Origin: Sphingomonas jaspsi DSM 18422
GTDB taxonomy: Bacteria; Pseudomonadota; Alphaproteobacteria; Sphingomonadales; Sphingomonadaceae
Assembly: GCF_000585415.1 (NCBI RefSeq)
Contig: NZ_KK073876.1
Coordinates: 2,477,810-2,541,809 of the forward strand
Direction of reading: 5' to 3'
Length of the DNA stretch: 64,000 bases
The notes under the pieces: generated by a model
What the model was told of the DNA's origin: nothing
Database searches by the model: none
The model's input: the letters and a program-made list of their open reading frames with translations, nothing else
Shown here: positions 36,450 through 44,232 of the stretch, piece by piece
Position numbering within the stretch: the first letter of the stretch is position 1
Layout: every line of letters begins with the position of its first letter
Position numbers and translations under genes: made by a program

Positions 36450-39359
36450 TTAACCGCGTTCCGGTTCCGGCGCCGGAGGCGGCGGCGGGGGCGGAGGCGG
36501 CGGCGGCGGACAGCTGTCGGTCGCCAGGATCACCGAACCGTCGGCGCAGGTCTGGGTAGCCGGCGGCGGCGGGGGCGGCGGCGGGACGACCGCCGGAGCC
36601 GGAGCCGGAGCAGGCCGTTCCGCACCGAACTTGTAGGTGAAGCCCGCAACCCAGCGACGACCGAAGGTCTGATAGCGCAGGAACGCGATATCATCCTGCG
36701 ACGCGTTACCGTCGACCGTGGCGAGACGTTCGTTGGTCAGGTTCTGGCCCTGCAGGTAGACCGAAAGGCCGCGCAGCGACGAATTGTCCGGGAAGTCGTA
36801 ACCCACCTGTGCGTCGAAGATGGTTTCATCGAGCACGAACTGCGGCGAGTCATCACCCTTATAGTCGCGGAATTCGCCCTTGAACCCATCGCGGTAGCGC
36901 ATGCTGCCGCGGAGGCTGAAGCCAGACTTTTCGTAGTAGGCGGTCAGGTTGCCGACCCACTTCGAATAGCCCGGGATGACGTCCATCTGGCCGGCGAAGT
37001 TGCGTACCTTGGTCTTGGTGTAGCTAAGACCGCCGGTGATGCCGAACCCGTCGAGAGCGGGCGTGAACACTTCGAACGGAAGCGTGCCGGCCACTTCGAA
37101 GCCGTACAGCTTGCCGCCCTTGGTGTTGGCTAGCGTGTTCAGCGTACCGATGTTGCTGATCGGCGGAATACCCGATGGCGGCGGCAGATCGCTGTAGTCA
37201 AACTCGATCGTTCCGCGAGAAATGTAGCGGGTGATCTTTTTGTAGAAGGTCTGCAGCGAAATGTAGCCCTTCGAGCCGAAATACTTCTCGATGTTGAAGT
37301 CGATGGCATTGGCCATGTACGGCTTGATATAGGGGTTGCCGCCACTGCCGGTGATGATGAAACCCTGACCGACATTGGTGCCGTAATCGAGGTTCGACGC
37401 CATATCGGGCAGACGGGCGCGCATCATTTCGCGGGCCAGCGCCAGACGGAACACCAGCCCGCTCGGCTGGCGCAGCGCCAGGTTCAGGCTGGGCAGATAT
37501 TCCCAATATTTGATGCCGACGTCGGTATCGATCTTGCTGCCGTCGGCGAGGAACGAGATGCCCTTCGACGATTGGTTGGTGTGGACAGCTTGGATACCGA
37601 TGTTGCCGGTCAGGTCGCTCGATCCCAGCGTGGCCTTGATGTTGGCCATCACATAGGGCGTCCAGACCTTTTCGCTAATCTTGTACGGGCGCTTCAGCAC
37701 GTCGTTCGACAAGTTCGCGTCATACACTAGCGTCCCGTTGTCGAGCAGCACGCGCGGGTCGTAGGCGACAATCGGGCCGATGCCGCGCATGAAGTCGATC
37801 GTACCGACCAGTGCATCGGCCGGAATGGCGATCGAACATGGCGTGTTAACGACTGTGCCACTGCCGGTCAGGCAGGTGCCGGTGCCGCCCGGAACGAGGA
37901 AGCCTTCGGCGACCTTGAGCTGCTTCGAACGGTCGGCATAGCTGACGCCCGCCTTGATCGCGCTGATGAAACCGCTGTCGATGTCGCGTTCGATTTCGGC
38001 ACGCGCCTGCTTGATGTCGTCGCGGGTTTCGCGAACGGCGTCATAACCGGCCTGCACGCGGGTCCAACCCCAGCCTTGGGTGTCGGTAAGGACAAGCTGC
38101 GAAGGATCGCCGAAATCGACCGGTCCATTCAGCGTGAATTCCGGACCGTGATCCGTCCAGTCATAGCTGATCGCCGTCGCCGGGCCGGCACCGCTGTAGC
38201 CGGTGCCGATCGTCGATTCGAGACGATGGTCGGTACGGTCGGTACGCGACCAAGCCAGGTCGATCATGCCCTTCCAGCCGTTGTGGCCGTCGAACTTGGT
38301 GTTCCAGCCCACCGAGTAGAGGTCGGCGTCGCGGTCGTTGGCATAGCCTTCGATGATCGGGTGGATGCCGTTCCAGGTACCTTGGGTCAGGAACCCGTTT
38401 TCAGTCGTCGTTCCGACCAGATTGTTGCCCGGCCATTCGATGCCGCGCTGGTTCACATGGTCCTTGAAGTTCGAATAGAAGCCGTCCCAGGTCATCATGA
38501 CCGAGTCAGACACTTCCGCTTGCAGCGTGCCCATCAGGCCGAGACGCTTCAGCGAGCTGGCTTCGAACCACTGCTTGATGCCGTCGGGCTTGTAGGTGTC
38601 GGTGCCGTTATACTTGCTGAAGCCCCAGGCCTGGAAGTCCTTCGTCTGGTAAGGCTCGTCGGTATAGGATGCCGACAGCGCGACGCCGACGCGGTCGTCG
38701 GCGAACTGGTCGACATAGGTCGCGAACGCGCGCCAGCCCTTGTTCTTGGCGTCGGGCATCAGCTTGTCGCCGATGTAGGTGCCACGGGCGCCGACCGCGA
38801 TCACGCGCTTCTTTGCGTCGAGCGGGCGAATGGTGCGCAGGTCGACGGTGCCGACCAGGCCCTGCGGAACGAGGTCCGCGGCCGGGCTCTTGTACACCAC
38901 GACCTGGTTCATGACTTCCGACGGAAACTGGTCGAATTCGACCGAGCGGCTGTCGTTGGTGGTGGTCTGCTCGCGGCCATTGAGCGTGGTAACCGAGAAG
39001 TCCGGACCGAAGCCGCGGATCGAGATGATGCTGGCGCGGCCCTGGGTGCGCTGCGCGGCGAGACCCGGGAGGCGGGCGATCGATTCAGCGATCGAGTTGT
39101 CGGGCAGCTTGCCGATGTCTTCGGCGCTGACCGATTCGACGATCTGGTCCTCGCGCTTCTTGGTGTTCACCGCGCTTTGCAGCGAGGCGCGGAAGCCGGT
39201 GACGATAATGTCCTTGGCGTCGTCATCCTTGGTCGCCGTGTCGGCGGTCGCGTCGGCGGCCGGCGCGGCATCCTGCGCAAAGGCGGGGCTGGCCATGAAG
39301 CCCAGCGCGAAGCCAACCGCAGTCGTCGCGTAAAGCGAACGTGCAAATTTGGAAGTCAT
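36450..39359 (-). CDS. TonB-dependent receptor, probably for maltodextrins, with proline-rich two-Cys tail
   Basis: Outer-membrane receptor of 969 residues. Signal peptide to about residue 29 (SPAFAQ), a TonB-box-like DIIVTGFR near residue 50, a plug domain (KLPDNSIAESIARLPG, SIRGFGPDFSVTTLNGRE) and a 22-strand-type barrel whose final strand ends in the usual aromatic GFTYKF. A further 58 residues follow: Ala/Pro, polyproline, TQTCADGSVILATDSC, polyproline, PEPERG. This repeats the tail of the barrel protein at 18.5 kb. The neighbourhood and similarity in context to Caulobacter MalA argue for maltodextrin uptake. Confidence 0.9.
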   Translation of the reverse strand: MTSKFARSLYATTAVGFALGFMASPAFAQDAAPAADATADTATKDDDAKDIIVTGFRASLQSAVNTKKREDQIVESVSAEDIGKLPDNSIAESIARLPGLAAQRTQGRASIISIRGFGPDFSVTTLNGREQTTTNDSRSVEFDQFPSEVMNQVVVYKSPAADLVPQGLVGTVDLRTIRPLDAKKRVIAVGARGTYIGDKLMPDAKNKGWRAFATYVDQFADDRVGVALSASYTDEPYQTKDFQAWGFSKYNGTDTYKPDGIKQWFEASSLKRLGLMGTLQAEVSDSVMMTWDGFYSNFKDHVNQRGIEWPGNNLVGTTTENGFLTQGTWNGIHPIIEGYANDRDADLYSVGWNTKFDGHNGWKGMIDLAWSRTDRTDHRLESTIGTGYSGAGPATAISYDWTDHGPEFTLNGPVDFGDPSQLVLTDTQGWGWTRVQAGYDAVRETRDDIKQARAEIERDIDSGFISAIKAGVSYADRSKQLKVAEGFLVPGGTGTCLTGSGTVVNTPCSIAIPADALVGTIDFMRGIGPIVAYDPRVLLDNGTLVYDANLSNDVLKRPYKISEKVWTPYVMANIKATLGSSDLTGNIGIQAVHTNQSSKGISFLADGSKIDTDVGIKYWEYLPSLNLALRQPSGLVFRLALAREMMRARLPDMASNLDYGTNVGQGFIITGSGGNPYIKPYMANAIDFNIEKYFGSKGYISLQTFYKKITRYISRGTIEFDYSDLPPPSGIPPISNIGTLNTLANTKGGKLYGFEVAGTLPFEVFTPALDGFGITGGLSYTKTKVRNFAGQMDVIPGYSKWVGNLTAYYEKSGFSLRGSMRYRDGFKGEFRDYKGDDSPQFVLDETIFDAQVGYDFPDNSSLRGLSVYLQGQNLTNERLATVDGNASQDDIAFLRYQTFGRRWVAGFTYKFGAERPAPAPAPAVVPPPPPPPPATQTCADGSVILATDSCPPPPPPPPPPPPAPEPERG
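36453..36626 (-). repeat. Duplicated tail segment shared with the outer-membrane protein at 18.5 kb
   Basis: Codes for the last 58 residues of the receptor. Bases 36516-36542 are identical to 18582-18608 (27 bases), and the surrounding codons for TQTC, ILATD and PEPERG differ only slightly. The match starts after the final beta-strand in both genes, so a coding module was exchanged or kept alike between unrelated barrels. Confidence 0.8.
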
Positions 39360-39473
39360 ATACCCCTATCCCCTCAGTGTGTCGGCGACCTGTTAGCCTG
39401 CCGCATCCAGCGTCTGGATTACCCAAAGACTTACGCACGTGTGGCCCCCGGAGTCAGCTAGCCGACGGTGCTA

Positions 39474-39487
39474 TACATACGTATTCA
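39474..39487. promoter_or_regulatory. Putative LacI-family operator in receptor/lacI divergent region
   Basis: TACATACGTATTCA matches TGCATACGTATGCA at 12 of 14 positions and is itself a palindrome in its centre (ATACGTAT). It is 40 bases upstream of the lacI-family ATG and 114 bases upstream of the receptor ATG, suited to control both. The remaining ~150 bases of the gap show nothing else clear. Confidence 0.65.
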
Positions 39488-39527
39488 CCTGTTCTACGAA
39501 GGCGTTAGCCACGGCTGCGTGGCGGAA

Positions 39528-40565
39528 ATGCAACGGACTTTTCGACGCCCAGTGACCCAGCGCCGGCCTACCAGTTTTGACATTGCCGCGCTCGCCGGCG
39601 TCTCCCAGCCGACGGTCAGTCGCGCGCTGTCCGGCAACCCGTCGGTCAGCGAGGAAACGCGCGCCAAGGTCCTCGCTGCGGCGCGCGAGCTCAACTATAC
39701 CGTCGACAAGAATGCGTCGGGCCTGCGCCGCCGCCAGTCGAAGACGATCGCGCTGCTGTTCTTCGAAGACCCGACGCCCGACGACACGCTGATCAACCCC
39801 TTCTACCTGTCCATGCTCGGTTCCCTCACGCGAGCGTGCGCGCGCGCGGGCTATGATCTGCTGATCAGCTTCCAGCAGCTCAGCGGCGACTGGCACGTCG
39901 ATTATGAAGACAGCCGCAAGGCCGACGGGATCATCCTGCTCGGCTATGGCGACTATCTCGAAGCGCTGCCGCGGCTCGAACAGCTGGTCGATCAGGGTAC
40001 CCATTTCGTGCGCTGGGGCGCGGCACGCGCCGGACAGGTCGGCACGACCGTCGGATCGGACAATGAGCGCGGCGGCTATCTTGCCGGCCAGCATTTGCTG
40101 GAGCGCGGCCACAAGGAAATCGCGTTCCTCGGAACGGCGACGCATGCCACCCCCGAATATCTCGAACGCTATCGCGGTTTCCGCCGTGCGCTCGAGGAAG
40201 CAGGTATCGACCATCGGCTGTCGATCGACGCCACCGCGTCGGAGGAATCGGGCCGCGACGCCATTCGCCAGCTGCGCGAAAGCGGCGCGACGTTCGACGC
40301 CATCTTCGCCATCAACGATCTGACCGCGATCGGTGCGATGCGAGCGCTGCACGACGAAGGGCTGGTTGTTCCCGATGACGTCGCCATCGTCGGCTTTGAC
40401 GACCTGGCCGCGGCGCGGCTGGCCGAACCGGCGATCACCACCATTGCGCAGGACACCAAGCGCGCTGGCGACGCGCTGGTTGAAACGCTGATCGCCAAGA
40501 TCGAGGAGCACGCCCCCGACAGCGTGCTGCTGCCCGTCGAACTGGTCGTCCGCGCGTCGAGCTGA
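39528..40565 (+). CDS. LacI-family transcriptional regulator of the maltodextrin locus
   Basis: Regulator of 345 residues. The N-terminal helix-turn-helix (TSFDIAALAGVSQPTVSRALSG broken at about residues 15-36) and hinge helix (NASGLRRRQS) are typical, followed by a periplasmic-binding-protein-like sensor domain (about 65-340) with GFDDLAAARLAEPAITTI. I start at the ATG at 39528; frames upstream lack any domain. Divergent from the receptor and followed by the sugar transporter, it resembles MalI-type repressors that sense maltose or maltodextrin. Three matching palindromes are listed as its likely operators. Confidence 0.9.
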   Translation: MQRTFRRPVTQRRPTSFDIAALAGVSQPTVSRALSGNPSVSEETRAKVLAAARELNYTVDKNASGLRRRQSKTIALLFFEDPTPDDTLINPFYLSMLGSLTRACARAGYDLLISFQQLSGDWHVDYEDSRKADGIILLGYGDYLEALPRLEQLVDQGTHFVRWGAARAGQVGTTVGSDNERGGYLAGQHLLERGHKEIAFLGTATHATPEYLERYRGFRRALEEAGIDHRLSIDATASEESGRDAIRQLRESGATFDAIFAINDLTAIGAMRALHDEGLVVPDDVAIVGFDDLAAARLAEPAITTIAQDTKRAGDALVETLIAKIEEHAPDSVLLPVELVVRASS

Positions 40566-40574
40566 GCCGCGCCT

Positions 40575-40588
40575 TGCATTCGTATGCA
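40575..40588. promoter_or_regulatory. Putative LacI-family operator before the MalY-like transporter gene
   Basis: TGCATTCGTATGCA, with flanks TT and CAA, is palindromic except for one base. It begins 9 bases after the lacI stop and ends 78 bases before the transporter ATG. TTGACT at 40601-40606 could serve as a -35 element just downstream, so a bound repressor would sit close to the promoter. Confidence 0.7.
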
Positions 40589-40666
40589 CAAGGCCAGGCG
40601 TTGACTTGACCGCCATTCCTGCCAGCGTTCGCCGACAACGGGCGACAGACCCGGCGGGAGAGGAAC

Positions 40667-42172
40667 ATGGCGACGAACGAAAAGCCGCGGCAAAGCATCG
40701 CGGGCTTGTGGAATATCAGCTTCGGCTTTTTCGGGATCCAGATCGGCTTCGCGCTGCAGAACAGCAATATGAGCCGCATCTTCCAGACGCTCGGTTCCTC
40801 GCTCGACGATTTGCCCGCCCTTTGGGTGGCCGCGCCGCTGACCGGCCTGCTGGTCCAGCCGGTGATCGGCTACATGAGCGACCGGACCTGGCTCGGAAAG
40901 CTGGGACGTCGCCGTCCCTATTTCCTTGCCGGTGCGATCCTCGCCTCGCTGGCGCTGTTGTTGATGCCTTTGGCACCGGTGTTGCTGATGGCGGCGACGC
41001 TGCTGTGGATGCTCGACGCCAGCCTCAACATCTCGATGGAGCCGTTCCGCGCTTTCGTCGGCGACATGTTGCGCAAAGACCAGCACACCGCCGGCTATGC
41101 GGTGCAAACCGCCTTCATCGGCGCCGGCGCGGTGTGCGGGTCGATCTTCCCTTGGCTGCTCGATCATCTGGGGGTCGCCAACGAGGCTGCGCCGGGGGTC
41201 ATTCCCGACACGGTCAAATACAGCTTCTGGGCGGGCGGGGTCGCGCTGTTCGCGGCGGTTATGTGGACCATCCTCACCACCCGCGAATACAGCCCCGAGG
41301 AAATGCGCAGCTTCGGCGAGGAAGCCGAAGACGCCGACAATTCACCCACCATCCGCGCGCTGGCCGCGCGCAGCTACGGCGCCAGCGCGATCTGGATCGC
41401 CGCAGGGCTTATCGTCGCGCTGTCGGTGGCGCCCCTCCAGCTTGAAAAAGAGGTCTACCTGCTTGGCGGGCTGCTCATCGCCTACGGCCTCGCTTCCCTT
41501 ATCGCGATCTCGATGGCCAAGAAGGGCGGCTCGTCCAATATGCTGTCGAGCATCGTCGGCGACTTTTCCGGCATGCCCGACATCATGAAGAAACTCGCGG
41601 TGACCCAATTCTTCAGCTGGTCGGCACTGTTCATCATGTGGATCAACACCACCCCGGTCGTGGCGCAATATTTCTTCGGATCGGCCGACGCCGACAGCGC
41701 CGCCTATCAGGAAGGCGGCAATTGGGTGGGCGTCCTGTTCGCCGTCTACAACGGCGTCGCGGCGATCGCCGCCCTCACCCTCCTGCCCTTCCTCGCCAAG
41801 CGGGTCGGCAAGGTGAAGACGCATATGATCTGCCTGCTCGCCGGCGCGCTCGGCTACGCCAGCTTCTTCCTGTTCAAGGACCCGCAGCACCTGCTGATCG
41901 CGGAAATCGGCGTCGGCATCGCTTGGGCCTCGATCTTGGCCATGCCCTACGCCATCCTCGCGTCGAGCCTGCCGCAGGCCAAGCTTGGCATCTACATGGG
42001 CCTGTTCAACGTCTTCATCGTCGTGCCGCAGCTGCTGGTGGCAACGGTGATGGGGTCGATCATGAAGGCCTTTTTCCCCGACCAGCCGATCTACACCATG
42101 GCCTTCGCCGCCGCGGTGATGGCGCTAGCAGCGCTGGCGATGCTGCGGATCAGGGAAGACGTCCCGGCCTGA
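40667..42172 (+). CDS. MFS sugar transporter, MalY/SLC45-like (maltose type)
   Basis: Inner-membrane transporter of 501 residues with 12 predicted membrane segments. NISFGFFGIQIGFALQN at TM1, VQPVIGYMSDRTW (loop 2-3), RRRPYFLAGA and DASLNISMEPFRAFVGDML match the sucrose/maltose:H+ symporter group that includes Caulobacter MalY and eukaryotic SLC45. It likely moves maltose or short maltodextrins from periplasm to cytoplasm, linking the receptor and exported amylases with the cytoplasmic alpha-glucosidase. RBS-like GGAGAGGAAC precedes the ATG. Confidence 0.9.
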   Translation: MATNEKPRQSIAGLWNISFGFFGIQIGFALQNSNMSRIFQTLGSSLDDLPALWVAAPLTGLLVQPVIGYMSDRTWLGKLGRRRPYFLAGAILASLALLLMPLAPVLLMAATLLWMLDASLNISMEPFRAFVGDMLRKDQHTAGYAVQTAFIGAGAVCGSIFPWLLDHLGVANEAAPGVIPDTVKYSFWAGGVALFAAVMWTILTTREYSPEEMRSFGEEAEDADNSPTIRALAARSYGASAIWIAAGLIVALSVAPLQLEKEVYLLGGLLIAYGLASLIAISMAKKGGSSNMLSSIVGDFSGMPDIMKKLAVTQFFSWSALFIMWINTTPVVAQYFFGSADADSAAYQEGGNWVGVLFAVYNGVAAIAALTLLPFLAKRVGKVKTHMICLLAGALGYASFFLFKDPQHLLIAEIGVGIAWASILAMPYAILASSLPQAKLGIYMGLFNVFIVVPQLLVATVMGSIMKAFFPDQPIYTMAFAAAVMALAALAMLRIREDVPA

Positions 42173-42504
42173 GACGTGTCGCGAAAAATCGGAAAGGCCA
42201 TGTCCGGTTTCGCTTGCGTGGGCCAACAGAAGGCGTAGATTCACAAGCAATCGAGATTGACTGAGGAGACGGGTTAGCGGCGTAAAAAGTTTCTGCTTGC
42301 AGATTGTGGCGATCGGCTCTTCCACAAGGCCGTCGACCGTCGCGATTTCGGCCGTTGCTTCGTCGTCCCCGTCAGCGGGTTTTCCCGCTCTCGTCGACCC
42401 CGAACTCTCCCGAACATCTTAGCGAATAACTGCCGCGGCAACTCGTGCGCCCGCGCGCCCGCTCCCCATGGGTCTCGAGATCCTTTGAACAGGGAGTATG
42501 AAAC
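42173..42504. other. 332-base stretch without a recognisable gene
   Basis: Between the transporter and band-7 genes. I see no tRNA fold, no convincing reading frame with a ribosome-binding site and no strong terminator. The only clear element is AGGGAG at 42491-42496, the ribosome-binding site of the next gene. It presumably holds that gene's promoter. Confidence 0.5.
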
Positions 42505-43401
42505 ATGAGCTATGTCACCACCGAACGCCGCCCGATGCTGGGCCGACTTTTCAACGGCGGCCTGCGCCGCAAATTCAGCCGGAGCGTCATCGCCTTCCCG
42601 ATACTTGCGGGCGCGGCGGCGCTGCTGATGACCACCAGCTTCGCCCGGGTCGAACCCGGCAACGTCGGCATCCGCGTCAACAATATCGCGGGCGGCGTCC
42701 GGCCGAACTCGCTTGGCGTGGGCTGGTACTTCGCGCCTCCGGGAACGCACATCTACGAATATCCGGTGTTCACGCGGACCTATACCTGGACGTCCTCGTC
42801 GACCGAGCAGAGCCCGATCGACGAAAGCTTCAACTTCCAGGACAGGAATGGCCTGTCGCTGAAGGCCGACGTGGCGGTGAGCTATCACGTCGACCCGGCG
42901 AAGGCGTCGATCCTGTTCCAGCGTTACCGCACGGACATGGACCAGATCATCGCCGGGCCGCTGCGCAACGCGATCCGCAACGCCATCGTAGAGCGCGCCG
43001 CCCAACTCGGCGTCGAGCAAATCTACGGCGATCACAAGGCGGAACTGATCGCGACGGCACAGAAAAAGGTCGAAGCCTTTTTCGCGCCAGTCGGGTTGCA
43101 GGTCGAGCAAATCTACTGGGCCGGCAACATCGTCGTTCCCCCGCAGGTGCTCGACCAGATCAACGCGAAGATCGCCAACGAACAGGCGGCGCTCGCGGCA
43201 CAGGCCAATGTCGCAACGGCGCAAGCCAATGCGGAGGCGCGCATCGCCAAAGCGAAGGGCGATGCGGAGGCGATCCAGGTCGAGGCGCAGGCGATCCGGA
43301 CCAACCCGGAAATCGTCAAGCTGCGCGCGGTCGAGCGTTGGGACGGCAGGTTGCCGACCTACACCGGCGCGGGGCCGATGCCGTTCATCGATGTGAAGTA
43401 A
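42505..43401 (+). CDS. SPFH/band-7 (prohibitin-like) membrane protein
   Basis: Protein of 298 residues with one N-terminal membrane segment (about 28-47, VIAFPILAGAAALLM) and a band-7 domain starting VEPGNVGIRVNN. A helical, Ala/Gln/Glu-rich region (ANEQAALAAQANVATAQ) forms the coiled coil typical of stomatin/prohibitin assemblies. These proteins form large rings that protect or sort membrane proteins (family knowledge). AGGGAG is 8 bases upstream of the chosen ATG. A terminator follows. Confidence 0.85.
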   Translation: MSYVTTERRPMLGRLFNGGLRRKFSRSVIAFPILAGAAALLMTTSFARVEPGNVGIRVNNIAGGVRPNSLGVGWYFAPPGTHIYEYPVFTRTYTWTSSSTEQSPIDESFNFQDRNGLSLKADVAVSYHVDPAKASILFQRYRTDMDQIIAGPLRNAIRNAIVERAAQLGVEQIYGDHKAELIATAQKKVEAFFAPVGLQVEQIYWAGNIVVPPQVLDQINAKIANEQAALAAQANVATAQANAEARIAKAKGDAEAIQVEAQAIRTNPEIVKLRAVERWDGRLPTYTGAGPMPFIDVK

Positions 43402-43410
43402 GGCCTAAGA

Positions 43411-43443
43411 AGGGGCGCCGTCGTAAATCCGGCGGCGCCCTTT
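43411..43443. terminator. Intrinsic terminator between convergent genes
   Basis: GGGCGCCG (43413-43420) pairs with CGGCGCCC (43433-43440), loop 12 bases, followed by TTT. It lies between the band-7 gene and the convergent tonB gene, whose stop codon overlaps its end. Confidence 0.75.
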
Positions 43444-44194
43444 ACCGTTCGAACCGTCCGGTATCGCTCTGGACATAGCCGAACCAGGCCGCGATCGGGG
43501 CGCCGTTGACGTCGGTGGCGGGACGGAACCGGGCCCGCTGCAGGATCAGGCTGCAGGTCCATTGATCGGCCGCGGCATTGCCGAAACTGCGCATGACGTC
43601 GCACTGACTGACCCGCCCGTCGGGCTGCACCCGGACGCGCACGAAGATGCGGCCGCCCTTTGGCCAGGCCCGCTGGATTTCGATCGGATAATCGCGGTTG
43701 GTGATGCCCTTTACCAGGCGCACGCCGCTGCCGCCGCTGCCGCCACCGCCGGTGCCATTGCCCGATCCGCCGCTGCCCGTGCCGTTACCGACGCCGCCGG
43801 CGCCGGTCCCGGGCCCCGGCACATTGCTGGCGCCCTGCGTCTTGTCCCCGCCGGTGTTGGGGGTCTTGCTGACCGGCATCGGCTGCGGCACCGGCAGCGG
43901 GATGCGCGGTTCGGGGTCCTTGACCTCGGTCGCTTTGCTCTTGACGTTCTTGGCCGAGGCGGCGCCTTCCTGTTCCTTGGGCTTGGCCTTTTCGGGCTGC
44001 TGCACGACCACCGGCGGTTCGGGCGGAGGCGGCGGCGGTTCGGTGACGTCGAACATCTGGACGACCTCTTCCGGCAGCGCTTCGCGAACCGTGCCCGACA
44101 GGTTCACCAGCGCGAACGCCAGCCCGACATGCACGAGCAGGACGAGCGCAAGCGTGATGAGTTTGTCGCGGCGGGAGGCTTTGGGCTGATACAT
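43442..44194 (-). CDS. tonB: TonB energy-transducer protein
   Basis: Protein of 250 residues. One membrane anchor (about 11-32), a proline-rich stretch (EPPPPPPEPP) and Lys/Pro-rich periplasmic spacer, then a Gly/Ser/Asn/Thr-rich linker (about 125-155) and the C-terminal TonB domain with YPIEIQRAW, GRIFVRVRVQPDGRVSQC and RARFRP. It hands proton-motive energy from ExbBD to outer-membrane receptors such as the one at 36.5 kb. No exbB/exbD lies nearby. The glycine-rich linker is an uncommon variation of the usual Pro-Lys spacer. Confidence 0.88.
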   Translation of the reverse strand: MYQPKASRRDKLITLALVLLVHVGLAFALVNLSGTVREALPEEVVQMFDVTEPPPPPPEPPVVVQQPEKAKPKEQEGAASAKNVKSKATEVKDPEPRIPLPVPQPMPVSKTPNTGGDKTQGASNVPGPGTGAGGVGNGTGSGGSGNGTGGGGSGGSGVRLVKGITNRDYPIEIQRAWPKGGRIFVRVRVQPDGRVSQCDVMRSFGNAAADQWTCSLILQRARFRPATDVNGAPIAAWFGYVQSDTGRFER

Positions 44195-44204
44195 TGGCGA
44201 AACG

Positions 44205-44222
44205 AACGCGGCAGGCCGCGTT
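44205..44222. terminator. Candidate terminator hairpin after gabD
   Basis: AACGCGGC (44205-44212) and GCCGCGTT (44215-44222) are perfectly complementary with a 2-base centre. It lies in the 38-base gap between the gabD stop and the tonB start, both on the minus strand, and probably ends the spuC-gabD transcript. The following T-run is weak. Confidence 0.5.
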
Positions 44223-44232
44223 GGGTTTCGCG

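Noticed and set aside
42173..42504. Gene-free stretch considered for a small RNA or tRNA
   Set aside because: No cloverleaf, no strong terminator and no paired promoter elements could be seen.
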